Source: an uncultured Clostridium sp.
Lineage (GTDB): Bacteria > Bacillota > Clostridia > Lachnospirales > Lachnospiraceae
NCBI GenBank assembly: GCA_900538475.1
Contig: UPYT01000002.1
Location: 110,161 to 174,160, forward strand
Direction: 5' to 3'
Length of the DNA: 64,000 bases
The stretch's first letter is position 1. The number at the start of each line of letters is the position of its first letter. The translations under genes were made by a program, and so were the position numbers. Under the pieces are notes generated by a model. The model was not told where the DNA came from. It worked only from the letters and a program-made list of their open reading frames with translations, and did not search any database. This document shows, in pieces, positions 7,400-15,817 of the stretch.

Positions 7400-9059
7400 T
7401 GGAGAATTTTATACCCTTCGATTGTTCAGCCCCATAGAAGGAGAGATATATTCTCTGAATAGTACAGAGGAAGGTATTCATCTGACCGCTTATGAGATGG
7501 AAAACTATTCGTCTTTTATACGCGACCATATGGAAGGTGTAGGATTGTTGGGAAAAAGAAATCAGAAATTGATGACATACTTTAATAATGCAAAGAGGCT
7601 GCATAAGCCGGTTAGCCTATCACTGGATCTGGAAGCTTATGAGGGAAGATTATGGAGTGTACTGCAGGCAGACTCACAGGATAAACTGACACATGAGGAG
7701 GTTCAGAGTTTAGCAGAAACATGGGGAATGATTGCTGCTGGAGGCTTTATCAGAGAAATGCAAGAGACAAGGATCCTGGTACCAGATGGAGAACTTATGG
7801 TTTTTCTTGGAAATGAGGGACTGGATTACTTTGTATGTCCGGAAGAGGTTTTGAAAGGGACGGCACATACATTAAAACCAGCCCTGGATGTTGCCATTTA
7901 TTCAGAAGCATATTTCCCAGAGCGGAGTTATCAAGGGGCGAAGCTGAGGCTTCCAGCAGAACCCGCTTTTTTGAAGGATGCAAAGATGAGAGCCTTTATT
8001 CATGAAAATGAGCCTTACCGGATTGAACTTCTGGGGAACTGGCCATCTTTTCTTAAGAATATATTGGAAAAGGCAGCGTCTGTTACCTTAGAAGAAGTCA
8101 ATGTATTAGCTTGTCTGGTTACTCATATGGACTCCAGTCAGATAGAAACTTATGAAGCCGCCATTCAGATGCGTCAGGAAGAAAATATAGATGTTCCAGT
8201 TGGGATAAAAGAGTTACTCAATCTTTGTTATAACCTGGAGTGCTTTAAATTCCTCCGAGGCATTATAGATGACAGGAAACTGGGAGAATTCTACCTAGAG
8301 GAAGACAGATTAGAGTGGATCCATATGCTTGAAGTGGATATAAGAGAATTATTGGATCCGCAAAGAGTGGGGATGGATCAGCGTAAGGAGGAAATGGGCA
8401 TATTTACCTCAAAAGGTTATGTATTTGAGAATGCTCTTTCGTATCAAGATATTTATGATGGAATTCACCTTCCCGATATTGACGGAGTGGCCGGAGGGAT
8501 TTTTTCTCTTCGCCTGGTCGGATCTCAATATCCAGAAGAACAGGGAACCTGGTTGGAACTTCCAACTACAGATTTGGGGTTTCAGTGGGCGCTGAACAGA
8601 TTAAACGAGAGAACTTTTGATGACTGTATCATTACGGAGAGCATCAGCACAGTGCATGGATTATCCGTTAAGCAGACAGATGACATTGAGACATTGAATG
8701 AACTGGCAAGACAGCTTCAGGAATTTCCTGATGATAGAACGCTTTGCAAATTCAAGGCAGCTTTGGAACTAGAGCAATGCGATAGCTTGGAACAGGCTCT
8801 TCGGATTGCGGAAAACCTGGATTGTTATTCCTATGATCCACAGATGTATTCCATGGCTTCGTATGCAAGGTATCTGTTTCGGGAATTGGAGTTCAATATT
8901 GATGATCCAGCATTTGCTACATTTGATTTTCAAGGATATGGGGAACGTCAGCTTGGGCTGTTGGAAAGTGTGCAGACAACCTACGGAATGATTACCCGTA
9001 ATGAAGATTTTCCAATACAGACACAGCAGAACACAGAACAGGGAATGAAAATGCAGTAA
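7386..9059 (+). CDS. ardA: ArdA-like antirestriction protein with DUF6329-type N-terminus
   Basis: About 557 residues. Residues 1-160 repeat the domain of the preceding protein. The rest contains two ArdA-like stretches, ending in LNELARQLQEF...YDPQMYSMASYARYLF...FDFQGYGERQL, typical of clostridial ArdA. ArdA proteins are acidic DNA mimics that block type I restriction and help an incoming element establish. The start TTG 7386 lies 8 bases after AAGGAGGG and overlaps the previous gene by 14 bases. The protein is about three times longer than Tn916 ArdA, which fits a multidomain fusion. Confidence 0.75.
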   Translation: MEHYDGEFYTLRLFSPIEGEIYSLNSTEEGIHLTAYEMENYSSFIRDHMEGVGLLGKRNQKLMTYFNNAKRLHKPVSLSLDLEAYEGRLWSVLQADSQDKLTHEEVQSLAETWGMIAAGGFIREMQETRILVPDGELMVFLGNEGLDYFVCPEEVLKGTAHTLKPALDVAIYSEAYFPERSYQGAKLRLPAEPAFLKDAKMRAFIHENEPYRIELLGNWPSFLKNILEKAASVTLEEVNVLACLVTHMDSSQIETYEAAIQMRQEENIDVPVGIKELLNLCYNLECFKFLRGIIDDRKLGEFYLEEDRLEWIHMLEVDIRELLDPQRVGMDQRKEEMGIFTSKGYVFENALSYQDIYDGIHLPDIDGVAGGIFSLRLVGSQYPEEQGTWLELPTTDLGFQWALNRLNERTFDDCIITESISTVHGLSVKQTDDIETLNELARQLQEFPDDRTLCKFKAALELEQCDSLEQALRIAENLDCYSYDPQMYSMASYARYLFRELEFNIDDPAFATFDFQGYGERQLGLLESVQTTYGMITRNEDFPIQTQQNTEQGMKMQ

Positions 9060-9131
9060 GGGAAGCGTTGAACGTGCTTGATGATCAAATGGAGGAAACT
9101 AATAAGAATGAGGTGTGAAGGAGAATAGAAA

Positions 9132-10124
9132 ATGACATATGAAGAATTTTTGAAATTAACAAAAAAGAATTTAAAACGATTTTTTCCGGAATCTTTTCAG
9201 GAAAGAAAAGTGGAAATCATGGAGGTGTTAAAAAATAACAACATCAAATTGCAGGGAGTATACCTTCCAGGCACTAAAAGCTATACATCCGTTCCGCTTT
9301 TATATCTGGAATCCTATTATCAGGAACTTGAGGATGGAAAGAAACTGGAGGATGTGTGGCAGAAAATTGCTCAGGATTATCAGAAGTGCCAGGAAGCAGA
9401 GATAAGCATAGATGGCATTTCAAGCAGGGAATGGGATTATGAAACGATAAAGAAGAGTCTGACCGTCTATGTCCGCAACGCACAGGAAAATATAGATTTT
9501 CTGGCAAGCTGTCCTCATGAAATACGAGAGGATCTGGCACTGGTTTATGGATTTCATGTGTTGGTGGATGGAGAAAAGGCCGGAAGTGCCATTATTAATT
9601 ATGACAGGCTGAGGTGGTTGGGAGTCAGTGAGGAGCAGTTAAAGCAGGATGCCTGGGAAAACATGAAGCAGAGCAATCCTCCTTGTTTTTTGGATTTACA
9701 GGATATGCTGGCAAAAATGTATTCTGATGAACTGGGAGATGTAAAAGCAGGTAGTTTGGAATATTTAGAGGATGTGGATCCCAATGCAATGATGTATGTT
9801 CTGACGAATTCAAATTAGGTCAATGGGGCGGTTTATATGTGTGACGAAGAAGTGATGTCTCTTATTGCAGAAAAGCTGGGATCAGATTTGATCGTGATTC
9901 CGTCATCGATTCATGAAACGATTATTCTAAAAGAAACAGAGAATGTAAGCGTAACTGAACTGAATGCGATGGTTGAAGCTGTAAATGAGGAAGCCGTGAC
10001 CCCACAGGAGAAGTTGGGGAATTCAGTTTATCGATTTGATAGGGAAGCCCAAAGACTGGAAAAGGCAGTAGAACAGGCAGAGAAGCTGGACTTTGAACCT
10101 GGGATGTCACCGGTATTTTCGTAG
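9132..10124 (+). pseudogene. DUF5688 family protein interrupted by an in-frame TAG
   Basis: The 5' part (9132-9818, 228 residues) and the 3' part (9837-10124) lie in the same reading frame and together match one DUF5688 protein. The N-terminal half has the GVYLPGTKSYTSVPLLYLESYY block and the C-terminal half the EKLGSDLIVIPSSIHETIIL and VYRFDREAQRLEKA blocks. They are separated only by TAG at 9816-9818, inside LTNSN-stop-VNGAVY, where homologs continue. A CAG or other codon may have mutated. Alternatively the ATG at 9837 restarts translation. DUF5688 genes are common in clostridial ICEs; their function is unknown. Confidence 0.75.
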
Positions 10125-10174
10125 GACTCAGTTATATGTTTCATGAGTATTGTGGATGTTAGGAGGGATGCAGA

Positions 10175-11155
10175 ATCAACAGTTTTATTTCATGGGTTGG
10201 CGGAAAGAAAGCACTCCGCAGCCTGATTTACACGATGTTTCCTGCAAGTTATGACCGGTACATTGAGGTGTTTGGCGGAGGTGGTTGGGTACTATTTGGA
10301 AAACCACCAGATGACCGGTGTATGGAGATTTATAATGATTATAACTCTAACTTGGCAAATCTGTTTTATTGCGTCAAGAACCGCACGGGGGCATTCCTTA
10401 AGGAACTCGGATTTCTTCCGTTAAACAGCAGGGATGAATTTACAGTAATCCGTAATTTTATTGAAAAGCAGGAACCGGATACCCGATTTTTAATTGAGGA
10501 GCTGGAGCTGGCAGAGAAGCATCTGATGCCGCCGGATTATGAGGAAGTGAAAAAAATCCTGCTGGAAAATGCAGAGGTAACCGATGTAAAACGGGCGGCT
10601 GCATTTTTTAAACTAATTCGGTACAGCTATGGAAGTGGCTGCACGTCCTTTGGCTGCCGTCCGTTTGATGTGAGAAACTGCTTTGACACCATTTGGCAGG
10701 CATCCCGCAGGCTGGCAGATACCGTAATAGAAAATAAAGACTTTGAGGCACTGATTCGGCAGTATGACCGGGATAGTGCCTTTTTTTATTGCGATCCGCC
10801 CTATTATGAGACGGAAGGTCATTATGCAGTGGTATTCCGAAAAGAGGATCACAAACGGCTCCGAGACACTCTGACAGGGAGCAGGGGGAAGTGGATGGTC
10901 AGTTACAATGACTGCGATTTCATCCGGGAACTGTATGCAGGATATTTTATTACAGCTGTTACCCGCATCAATAACCTGGCTCAGAGGTATGAGGGCGGTT
11001 GTGAGTTTCCAGAGGTCATTATTACCAATTATGATCCTGGTGAGAGGGAGCGGTCAAAACCAAGACAGCTGGATCTATTTGGAATGTGGGGAGATGGAGA
11101 AACGGATCATTATGAGATCCGGGAAGAAATCTGTCCGGAAAGAGAGGTGCTATGA
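10175..11155 (+). CDS. DNA adenine methyltransferase (D12/Dam class) with abnormal start
   Basis: An N6-adenine methylase that would protect the element from restriction. The SAM motif FISWVGGKKALR lies at the N-terminus, YIEVFGGGGWVLF follows, and the catalytic FFYCDPPYYET lies near residue 205. The conserved N-terminus lies upstream of the first in-frame ATG (10235). The codon at the usual Met position, 8 bases after AGGAGG, is ATC (10175). The nearby ATG 10168 is in another frame and reaches a stop quickly. So translation may begin at ATC, the enzyme may be truncated at 10235, or the start codon has been lost. The end overlaps the next gene by 4 bases. Confidence 0.75.
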   Translation: MNSFISWVGGKKALRSLIYTMFPASYDRYIEVFGGGGWVLFGKPPDDRCMEIYNDYNSNLANLFYCVKNRTGAFLKELGFLPLNSRDEFTVIRNFIEKQEPDTRFLIEELELAEKHLMPPDYEEVKKILLENAEVTDVKRAAAFFKLIRYSYGSGCTSFGCRPFDVRNCFDTIWQASRRLADTVIENKDFEALIRQYDRDSAFFYCDPPYYETEGHYAVVFRKEDHKRLRDTLTGSRGKWMVSYNDCDFIRELYAGYFITAVTRINNLAQRYEGGCEFPEVIITNYDPGERERSKPRQLDLFGMWGDGETDHYEIREEICPEREVL

Positions 11156-11412
11156 GAACAGAAAACAAGAGAAAAACAATGGTGCAAAAAAAGGAAAACG
11201 GTGTCCTTTCTGTGCCTAGTGAACTGTTACTGACGGCTGGGATTCCGCTTGATTGTGATTTGATGATAGAAACAGTCCCCGGAGTGATTCTGATTGGTAT
11301 TGAGGCTCCGGTACAGACGGTTTGCAAACCTTATCTGAAGGTGTTCGATGAACTGGGGATTGAACCCAATGAAGTGGAGGCATTGATGGGAAAGGAGAAA
11401 AGGACCAGATGA
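11152..11412 (+). CDS. AbrB/MazE-like small protein
   Basis: 86 residues. The pattern NGVLSVPSELLLTAGIPLDCDLMIETVPGVILI resembles the swapped-hairpin AbrB/SpoVT fold used by transition-state regulators and MazE-type antitoxins. It overlaps the methylase stop by 4 bases (ATGA) and in turn overlaps the next AbrB-like gene by 4 bases, so the two may work as a pair. I see no partner toxin next to it. The C-terminal YLKVFDELGIEPNEVEALMG is a helical tail. Confidence 0.65.
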   Translation: MRTENKRKTMVQKKENGVLSVPSELLLTAGIPLDCDLMIETVPGVILIGIEAPVQTVCKPYLKVFDELGIEPNEVEALMGKEKRTR

Positions 11413-11687
11413 GTAAACCGATGTATCGTTTAGTGGATGGAAAGGGACGTGTCCTGATTCCAAAATCTATGAGGGAAGCGGCAAAGCTGGAGTATGGGGA
11501 TATTGTTTGTCTGGGAATGGCGGGTGGAAAAATTACAGTTCGGAAGGTAGAGGTTATCGAGGTGGGAGATCAGTCTCCGGAGGCAGTGGAGGCATATGTC
11601 CGTACTGCATTTCAGTTTATGCCGGACAGCCTCCGACTGGATCTAATCGGAGAACTGAGCAGACTGCTGCAGAAAAAGGAGGGGTAA
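11409..11687 (+). CDS. AbrB/SpoVT-family DNA-binding regulator
   Basis: 92 residues. The N-terminal YRLVDGKGRVLIPKSMREAAKL followed by YGDIVCLGMAGGKITVRKVEVI is a clear AbrB-type swapped-hairpin domain (beta strand, GRVxIPK loop, helix, beta). The C-terminal part is helical and acidic. It probably binds DNA as a dimer and may control the element's transfer genes; the operator cannot be told from the sequence. Its stop is followed after 4 bases by the next gene. Confidence 0.8.
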   Translation: MSKPMYRLVDGKGRVLIPKSMREAAKLEYGDIVCLGMAGGKITVRKVEVIEVGDQSPEAVEAYVRTAFQFMPDSLRLDLIGELSRLLQKKEG

Positions 11688-11691
11688 GATC

Positions 11692-12252
11692 ATGCAGGAA
11701 TTCACAGAAAAGGATTGTATGCAGACAGAAAAGGAGGCATCTATCCAGAACCGGGTGGTGGTTCTTCCCTCAAAGGTATTACCAGAGCATTACACAGGGC
11801 AGCTTTTTTTCTGTACGAATATCCAGAAAACAGAAAATCCCAGACACTCCATTGCCCATCTGGTTTCCCTATCTACTGGGGAGGCATGGCACTGCTGGAA
11901 CAGGGATGTGGTTGGTGTGCTGCGGCCAGAACTGTTGGGGGAAAAGGAACGACTCCAGCTCTCCCAGATCCGTCCATTTGGGGCGCTGGATTTACATGGA
12001 CATTCCCCTGAATATTCTGGATACAGTTTTCTGCCGGATGGACGCTATGCGTCAGGGGTATGGCTGGTAAATCCAGAGGAAGTATGGAGCTATGTAATGA
12101 TGCAGAAGGACTACCAGTATCGGATTTTGATCTGCGACAGGGATGATTTTGCCGTACTGGAAATGTTAGAGGGAAGGATGATCTTTCCCGATGTGCAGAG
12201 TCTGGAACAGTTTCAACAGGTACAGAAGGACGGGGGGATGGAGATGATTTAG
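11692..12252 (+). CDS. Hypothetical accessory protein
   Basis: A 186-residue soluble protein, unrecognised. It has a mixed beta/alpha appearance, with RVVVLPSKVLPEHYTGQLFFCTN, a central GEAWHCWNRDVVGVLRPELL segment, and an acidic C-terminus. The start ATG 11692 follows AAAAAGGAGGGG. It belongs to the same co-directional run as the AbrB-like genes. No enzyme motif or membrane segment is visible. Confidence 0.65.
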   Translation: MQEFTEKDCMQTEKEASIQNRVVVLPSKVLPEHYTGQLFFCTNIQKTENPRHSIAHLVSLSTGEAWHCWNRDVVGVLRPELLGEKERLQLSQIRPFGALDLHGHSPEYSGYSFLPDGRYASGVWLVNPEEVWSYVMMQKDYQYRILICDRDDFAVLEMLEGRMIFPDVQSLEQFQQVQKDGGMEMI

Positions 12253-12268
12253 AAATGAGGGAAGGGAA

Positions 12269-12829
12269 ATGAAGCAGATTCAGATTGAAAATGGAGTGAT
12301 CCGGTATTATGGGAACCGGGTAGGTCGTGTGACGGAAGGATGTGCAGTAGTGGATCCCATGTTTCAGAATGAAGCATTAGAAAGCTTCCTGCGTAAGCAG
12401 AGGAATATCCAAAAAATTCAGTGGCAGGACGGGATCTACGACCGGTTGGCAAATAGCCAGCAAGATATGGAATCGGCAAAGGGGCTAAAAGATGTACGCA
12501 TCTGGCAACTGAGAGGAGATGTGGATGTGCATATGAAGTTCCTTGCACTTTTCCAGATGGAGCAGCAATATGGCTCCCCCAAGCCGGATTTTTATATCAA
12601 AGTCTATGAAGGGGCATCTGACACCAATGACCTGGAAGAACTCTATGATAAATTCCGGTATCATCCGCCGTCCGGTTATACAGGTCATGGGCTATCCATT
12701 AGTGATGTGCTGGAACTCTATGATGAAACAGGGAGTTCCTTTTTTTATGTGGATCGTTATGACTTTAAGAGAATTGATTTTACAGAGTCGCAACTGGCGG
12801 AGGAATTCATACACACCATGCAGTTTTAG
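12269..12829 (+). CDS. YodL-like domain protein
   Basis: 186 residues. The C-terminal half carries the YodL-like pattern: FYIKVYEGASDTNDLEELYDKF, HPPSGYTGHGLSISDVLELYD, then FFYVDRYDFKRIDF. YodL-like domains are frequent in accessory proteins of Firmicutes conjugative elements and phages; their role is unknown. The N-terminal third has charged and hydrophobic strands without a known motif. It is preceded by GAGGGAAGGG near the start and followed by an 87-base gap before spoVG. Confidence 0.8.
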   Translation: MKQIQIENGVIRYYGNRVGRVTEGCAVVDPMFQNEALESFLRKQRNIQKIQWQDGIYDRLANSQQDMESAKGLKDVRIWQLRGDVDVHMKFLALFQMEQQYGSPKPDFYIKVYEGASDTNDLEELYDKFRYHPPSGYTGHGLSISDVLELYDETGSSFFYVDRYDFKRIDFTESQLAEEFIHTMQF

Positions 12830-12916
12830 CATGCAGTTTTGTCTGTCTGCTTGACTGAAATAGATCCAGAAAGGAACGGTTTATGAGCAGAAAAAAACAA
12901 AGGAGGAAGAATCAGT

Positions 12917-13243
12917 ATGCCAGATTTAGACGTTCGGATTACATCTATGTATCCACCAGGAGTACAGGGCGGGATCAGAGCCTATGCATCCGCCACAATC
13001 GCCGGATGTTTTGCCGTCCGGGGAATCAAAATCGTCGAGGGAGGTAAGGATGGGCTCTTTATGTCTATGCCCAGCCGGAAAACACAGGATGGATACAAGG
13101 ATATCTGTTTTCCTGTGACGGAGGAATTCCGCAACGAGCTGAAACAGGCGGTATTGGGAGCTTATGGAGAGGCACTGTCCATGGCACAGGCATCTACCTT
13201 ACAGACAGCACCCCCTCAAAATCCAGGGCAGAACATGGTCTGA
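12917..13243 (+). CDS. spoVG: SpoVG-family protein
   Basis: 108 residues matching SpoVG over its whole core: VRITSMYPPG, GIRAYASATIAGCFAVRGIKIVEG, GLFMSMPSRKT and YKDICFPVTEEFR. SpoVG proteins bind nucleic acid and act as global regulators in Firmicutes; copies are common on conjugative elements. The start ATG 12917 lies after GGAGGAAG. The copy has an extra Gln/Pro-rich tail of about 15 residues. It precedes the pilin gene, which suggests a role in controlling the transfer operon, but this is inference. Confidence 0.85.
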   Translation: MPDLDVRITSMYPPGVQGGIRAYASATIAGCFAVRGIKIVEGGKDGLFMSMPSRKTQDGYKDICFPVTEEFRNELKQAVLGAYGEALSMAQASTLQTAPPQNPGQNMV

Positions 13244-13291
13244 TTTAAGGGGTACAGAGAACAAAAACAGAAAATCAATGGAGGAGATCAA

Positions 13292-13531
13292 ATGAAGAAT
13301 ATTAAAAGACAGCTGGTAAATTATCGAAATGCAATGGTTATGCATATGTGGAATGTAAAAAACAAGCTTCAGGATACATCCGGTGAGGGATATGTGGACA
13401 CAGCCATTAAGATCCTGATCGCAGTTGTGCTGGGAGCACTGCTTCTGGCAGGTCTTTATGCACTGTTTAATGATACCGTACTTCCTACACTGGTACGCAG
13501 GGTGCAGGAAATGTTTGACTATAGCGGTTGA
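13292..13531 (+). CDS. DUF6133-like pilin candidate
   Basis: A 79-residue protein. A basic leader of about 30 residues is followed by GEGYVDTAIKILIAVVLGALLLAGLYALF, one hydrophobic helix, and a short polar tail. The Gly-Glu-Gly-Tyr-Val-Asp motif directly before the helix recurs in the DUF4320 protein at 19276, as expected for substrates of one prepilin peptidase. The gene lies one base before that peptidase. It is therefore the best candidate for the major pilin of the element's Tad-like machine. A ribosome site, GGAGG, lies 6-8 bases before ATG. Confidence 0.75.
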   Translation: MKNIKRQLVNYRNAMVMHMWNVKNKLQDTSGEGYVDTAIKILIAVVLGALLLAGLYALFNDTVLPTLVRRVQEMFDYSG

Positions 13532-13532
13532 T

Positions 13533-13991
13533 ATGGAGATCAGGATATCGCTGCTTCAGGCGGTACAGGCAGTGCTTTTTTTCTCGCTGCTTATTGCGGT
13601 TTCTGCCTGGGATCTTCGGTACCGGATTATTCCGGACCGATTCCAGGCAGGGATTGCCCTGCTTTCCTTTCTGAACTTTGCCCCCGGACAGCTGCTTGGA
13701 GCTTTAGGGGCAGTGCCATACCTCATAGTTGCATTATTTTGCAAGAGGGAAGGTGGAATGGGCGGCGGTGATATCAAGCTGGCAGGAGCAACCGGCTTGG
13801 TACTGGGACTTCCGGCAAGCCTGACTGCTTCCTGTTTAGGACTGACAGGATTTGTGATGTATGGTTGTATGGTCTGCCTGTGGAATCGGTTCAAGGGAAA
13901 ACGAGATAAAGAAGCATTTCCTGTGGGACCGTTTCTGGCAGGAGGAGCGGCAGCTGTTTATTGTATGAGATTAGGAGGATGGATGATATGA
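13533..13991 (+). CDS. A24 prepilin peptidase of the element
   Basis: 152 residues with several membrane helices. Catalytic Asp sites are visible at AWDLRYRIIPD and in GGGDIKLAGATG (GxGD type). It would process the GEGYVD-containing pilin-like proteins of the element. The start ATG 13533 lies just after the stop of the pilin gene; the longer frame from 13425 runs inside the pilin gene and is rejected. Its stop overlaps the ATG of a tiny membrane peptide. The sequence differs from the chromosomal copy at 532. Confidence 0.85.
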   Translation: MEIRISLLQAVQAVLFFSLLIAVSAWDLRYRIIPDRFQAGIALLSFLNFAPGQLLGALGAVPYLIVALFCKREGGMGGGDIKLAGATGLVLGLPASLTASCLGLTGFVMYGCMVCLWNRFKGKRDKEAFPVGPFLAGGAAAVYCMRLGGWMI

Positions 13992-14071
13992 AGAAGAAAT
14001 TATGGATCATGGTTTGTGTTGCAGTGCCGCTTACAATGGTTGCGGCCATCGTATACCACAACAGAAAATAG
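13988..14071 (+). CDS. 27-residue single-helix membrane peptide
   Basis: ATG 13988 overlaps the peptidase stop by 4 bases. It encodes MKKKLWIMVCVAVPLTMVAA and a short basic end, that is, three Lys, one hydrophobic helix of about 18 residues, and a YHNRK tail. The overlap and the basic-hydrophobic-basic pattern argue for a translated microprotein inserted in the membrane. It sits in the pilus operon between the peptidase and the CpaB-like gene. Function unknown. Confidence 0.5.
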   Translation: MKKKLWIMVCVAVPLTMVAAIVYHNRK

Positions 14072-14140
14072 GAAGACAGCAGTCAGTGGAACACTGGTTA
14101 AAAAGGAATCAAAATAAGGAAAAGAGTTGGAGGAGATGAA

Positions 14141-15001
14141 ATGCGATTTTTGAAAAACAGGACTGTACTTGGTGTGCTTTGCATCGTGCTGTCTTTGATC
14201 ATCTGCTTTGCAGTTACACCATTGTTTAATAAGGCTATGAGTGAAAAGACGGAAATTGTCCGTGTAGTAAAACCAATTTCAGTGGGAGAAGAAATTACTT
14301 CTGACATGGTAAAGACCATAGAGGTTGGCAGTTATAACCTGCCGGATGATGTAGTAAAGCATTCGGATACTGTAGTTGGGGCATTTGCATCTGCAGATTT
14401 GGCGCCAGGAGATTACATCCTGACATCCAAGATTGCAGAAGAGCCGGCGGCAGAAAATGCCTATCTCTATCATCTGACAGGAGAAAAGCAGGCAATCTCT
14501 GTTACGGTTAAGGCATTTGCCAATGGATTGTCCGGAAAGCTAAAGAGCGGCGATATTGTGTCAGTCATAGCTCCAGATTATAGAAAGCAGGGAAAAACAG
14601 TAATTCCTGCGGAACTTCAGTATGTGGAGGTCATTGCTGTGACTGCAAACAGTGGATATGACGCAAATACGGGAGAAGAACTGGAAGATGGAGCGGATCG
14701 TGAGCTGCCTGGAACCGTTACCTTGCTGGTAACACCAGAGCAGTCAATGGTTTTGGCAGAACTGGAGGCAGATGGAAAACTGCATTTATCTCTGGTGTAT
14801 CGCGGGGATGAAAAGAGTGCAGGGCAGTTTTTGGAAGCGCAAAACCAGATGTTAACGGAACTGTATCCTCCAGAAGATATGGAAGGAGAAGCGGAAGAAA
14901 ACGAGGCACTGGATCATTCTGATAAGGAGCCAGAGGAAACCAAAGCAGAGGAGCAGGAGGAAACCAGACAGGGCGAAACAGAGGAAAGCGGGGTGGAGTA
15001 A
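14141..15001 (+). CDS. CpaB/RcpC-like protein with SAF domain
   Basis: 286 residues. One N-terminal membrane helix (VLGVLCIVLSLIICFAV) is followed by an SAF-type domain: VVKPISVGEEITSDMV, VVGAFASADLAPGDYIL, then KLKSGDIVSVIA. This matches the CpaB/RcpC component that stabilises Tad pili at the cell envelope. The last 50 residues are very rich in Glu and probably disordered. The ATG at 14141 follows GGAGG. It is followed 3 bases later by the TadZ-like gene. Confidence 0.8.
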   Translation: MRFLKNRTVLGVLCIVLSLIICFAVTPLFNKAMSEKTEIVRVVKPISVGEEITSDMVKTIEVGSYNLPDDVVKHSDTVVGAFASADLAPGDYILTSKIAEEPAAENAYLYHLTGEKQAISVTVKAFANGLSGKLKSGDIVSVIAPDYRKQGKTVIPAELQYVEVIAVTANSGYDANTGEELEDGADRELPGTVTLLVTPEQSMVLAELEADGKLHLSLVYRGDEKSAGQFLEAQNQMLTELYPPEDMEGEAEENEALDHSDKEPEETKAEEQEETRQGETEESGVE

Positions 15002-15004
15002 GCC

Positions 15005-15817
15005 TTGAATTTTCTAAAAAACAGTATTTTCAGCAGGGGAGCCGGGGACAGCTCTCCTGACTGGGAACCGGAAAATGAGAATCAAATGCTGGCAGTCTGG
15101 GGAAGTCCTGGATCTGGTAAAACCACGACAGCAGTGAAGCTGGCGGCGCGTCTTGCCATGCAGAAGAAGGATGTAGCTCTCCTTCTGTGTGATATGAATA
15201 CACCGATGCTTCCCTGTATCTGTCCTCCTGGAGACCTGGAAGAGGAGCATTCTCTGGGGAGTGTTCTGGCAGCAACCCATGTGTCGGAATCGTTGGTACG
15301 CCATAACTGTATTACTCATAAAAAAATACGCCATCTAACAATCCTTGGAATGAGGAAGGGGGAAAATGAATACACATACCCACCTTACGAGCGGCCACAG
15401 GCAGAGGAATTACTGCAGTGTTTGAGAAAGATCGCTCCCTATATCATCGTTGATTGTGGAAGCTGTATTGCCAATGACATTCTTTCGGCCATTGCCTTGA
15501 TGGAGGCAGATGCAGTGCTGCGGCTGGTAAACTGTGATCTGAAATCCATCAGTTATCTTTCCAGCCAGCTTCCGCTTCTTAAGGACAGTCAGTGGGATGC
15601 AGAAAAGCAGTATAAAGTGGCGAGCAATGTATATCCCAATGAGGCCAGCGAACACATTGAACGGGTGCTCGGCAATGTGGCATTCCAGATCCCTCATTCC
15701 GAGGAAGTAAAGGCACAGGTTCTGGAAGGGAACCTTCTGAAAGAACTGGTACTAAAGGACAGTAAAGGGTTTAGAAAAACCATGGAAGCAATCACAAAGG
15801 AGGTGTTCGGATGTTAG
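15005..15817 (+). CDS. TadZ/CpaE-like ParA-type ATPase of the element
   Basis: 270 residues. The Walker A motif WGSPGSGKTTTAVKLA lies around residues 32-47, and IIVDCGS serves as a Walker B-like segment. It lacks the long N-terminal receiver-like region of the chromosomal TadZ and uses a canonical P-loop, not a deviant one. It should position or regulate the pilus machine. The start TTG 15005 has only a weak ribosome site, so coupling to the gene before is likely. The 3' end overlaps cpaF by 7 bases. Confidence 0.78.
   Translation: MNFLKNSIFSRGAGDSSPDWEPENENQMLAVWGSPGSGKTTTAVKLAARLAMQKKDVALLLCDMNTPMLPCICPPGDLEEEHSLGSVLAATHVSESLVRHNCITHKKIRHLTILGMRKGENEYTYPPYERPQAEELLQCLRKIAPYIIVDCGSCIANDILSAIALMEADAVLRLVNCDLKSISYLSSQLPLLKDSQWDAEKQYKVASNVYPNEASEHIERVLGNVAFQIPHSEEVKAQVLEGNLLKELVLKDSKGFRKTMEAITKEVFGC

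Noticed and set aside
11507..12070. Plus-strand frame of 187 residues overlapping the AbrB-like and following genes in another frame
   Set aside because: Ser/Arg/Gly-rich product without a domain, no ribosome site, fully shadowed by two better-supported genes. Unlike the frame at 26239 it does not match any family I know.
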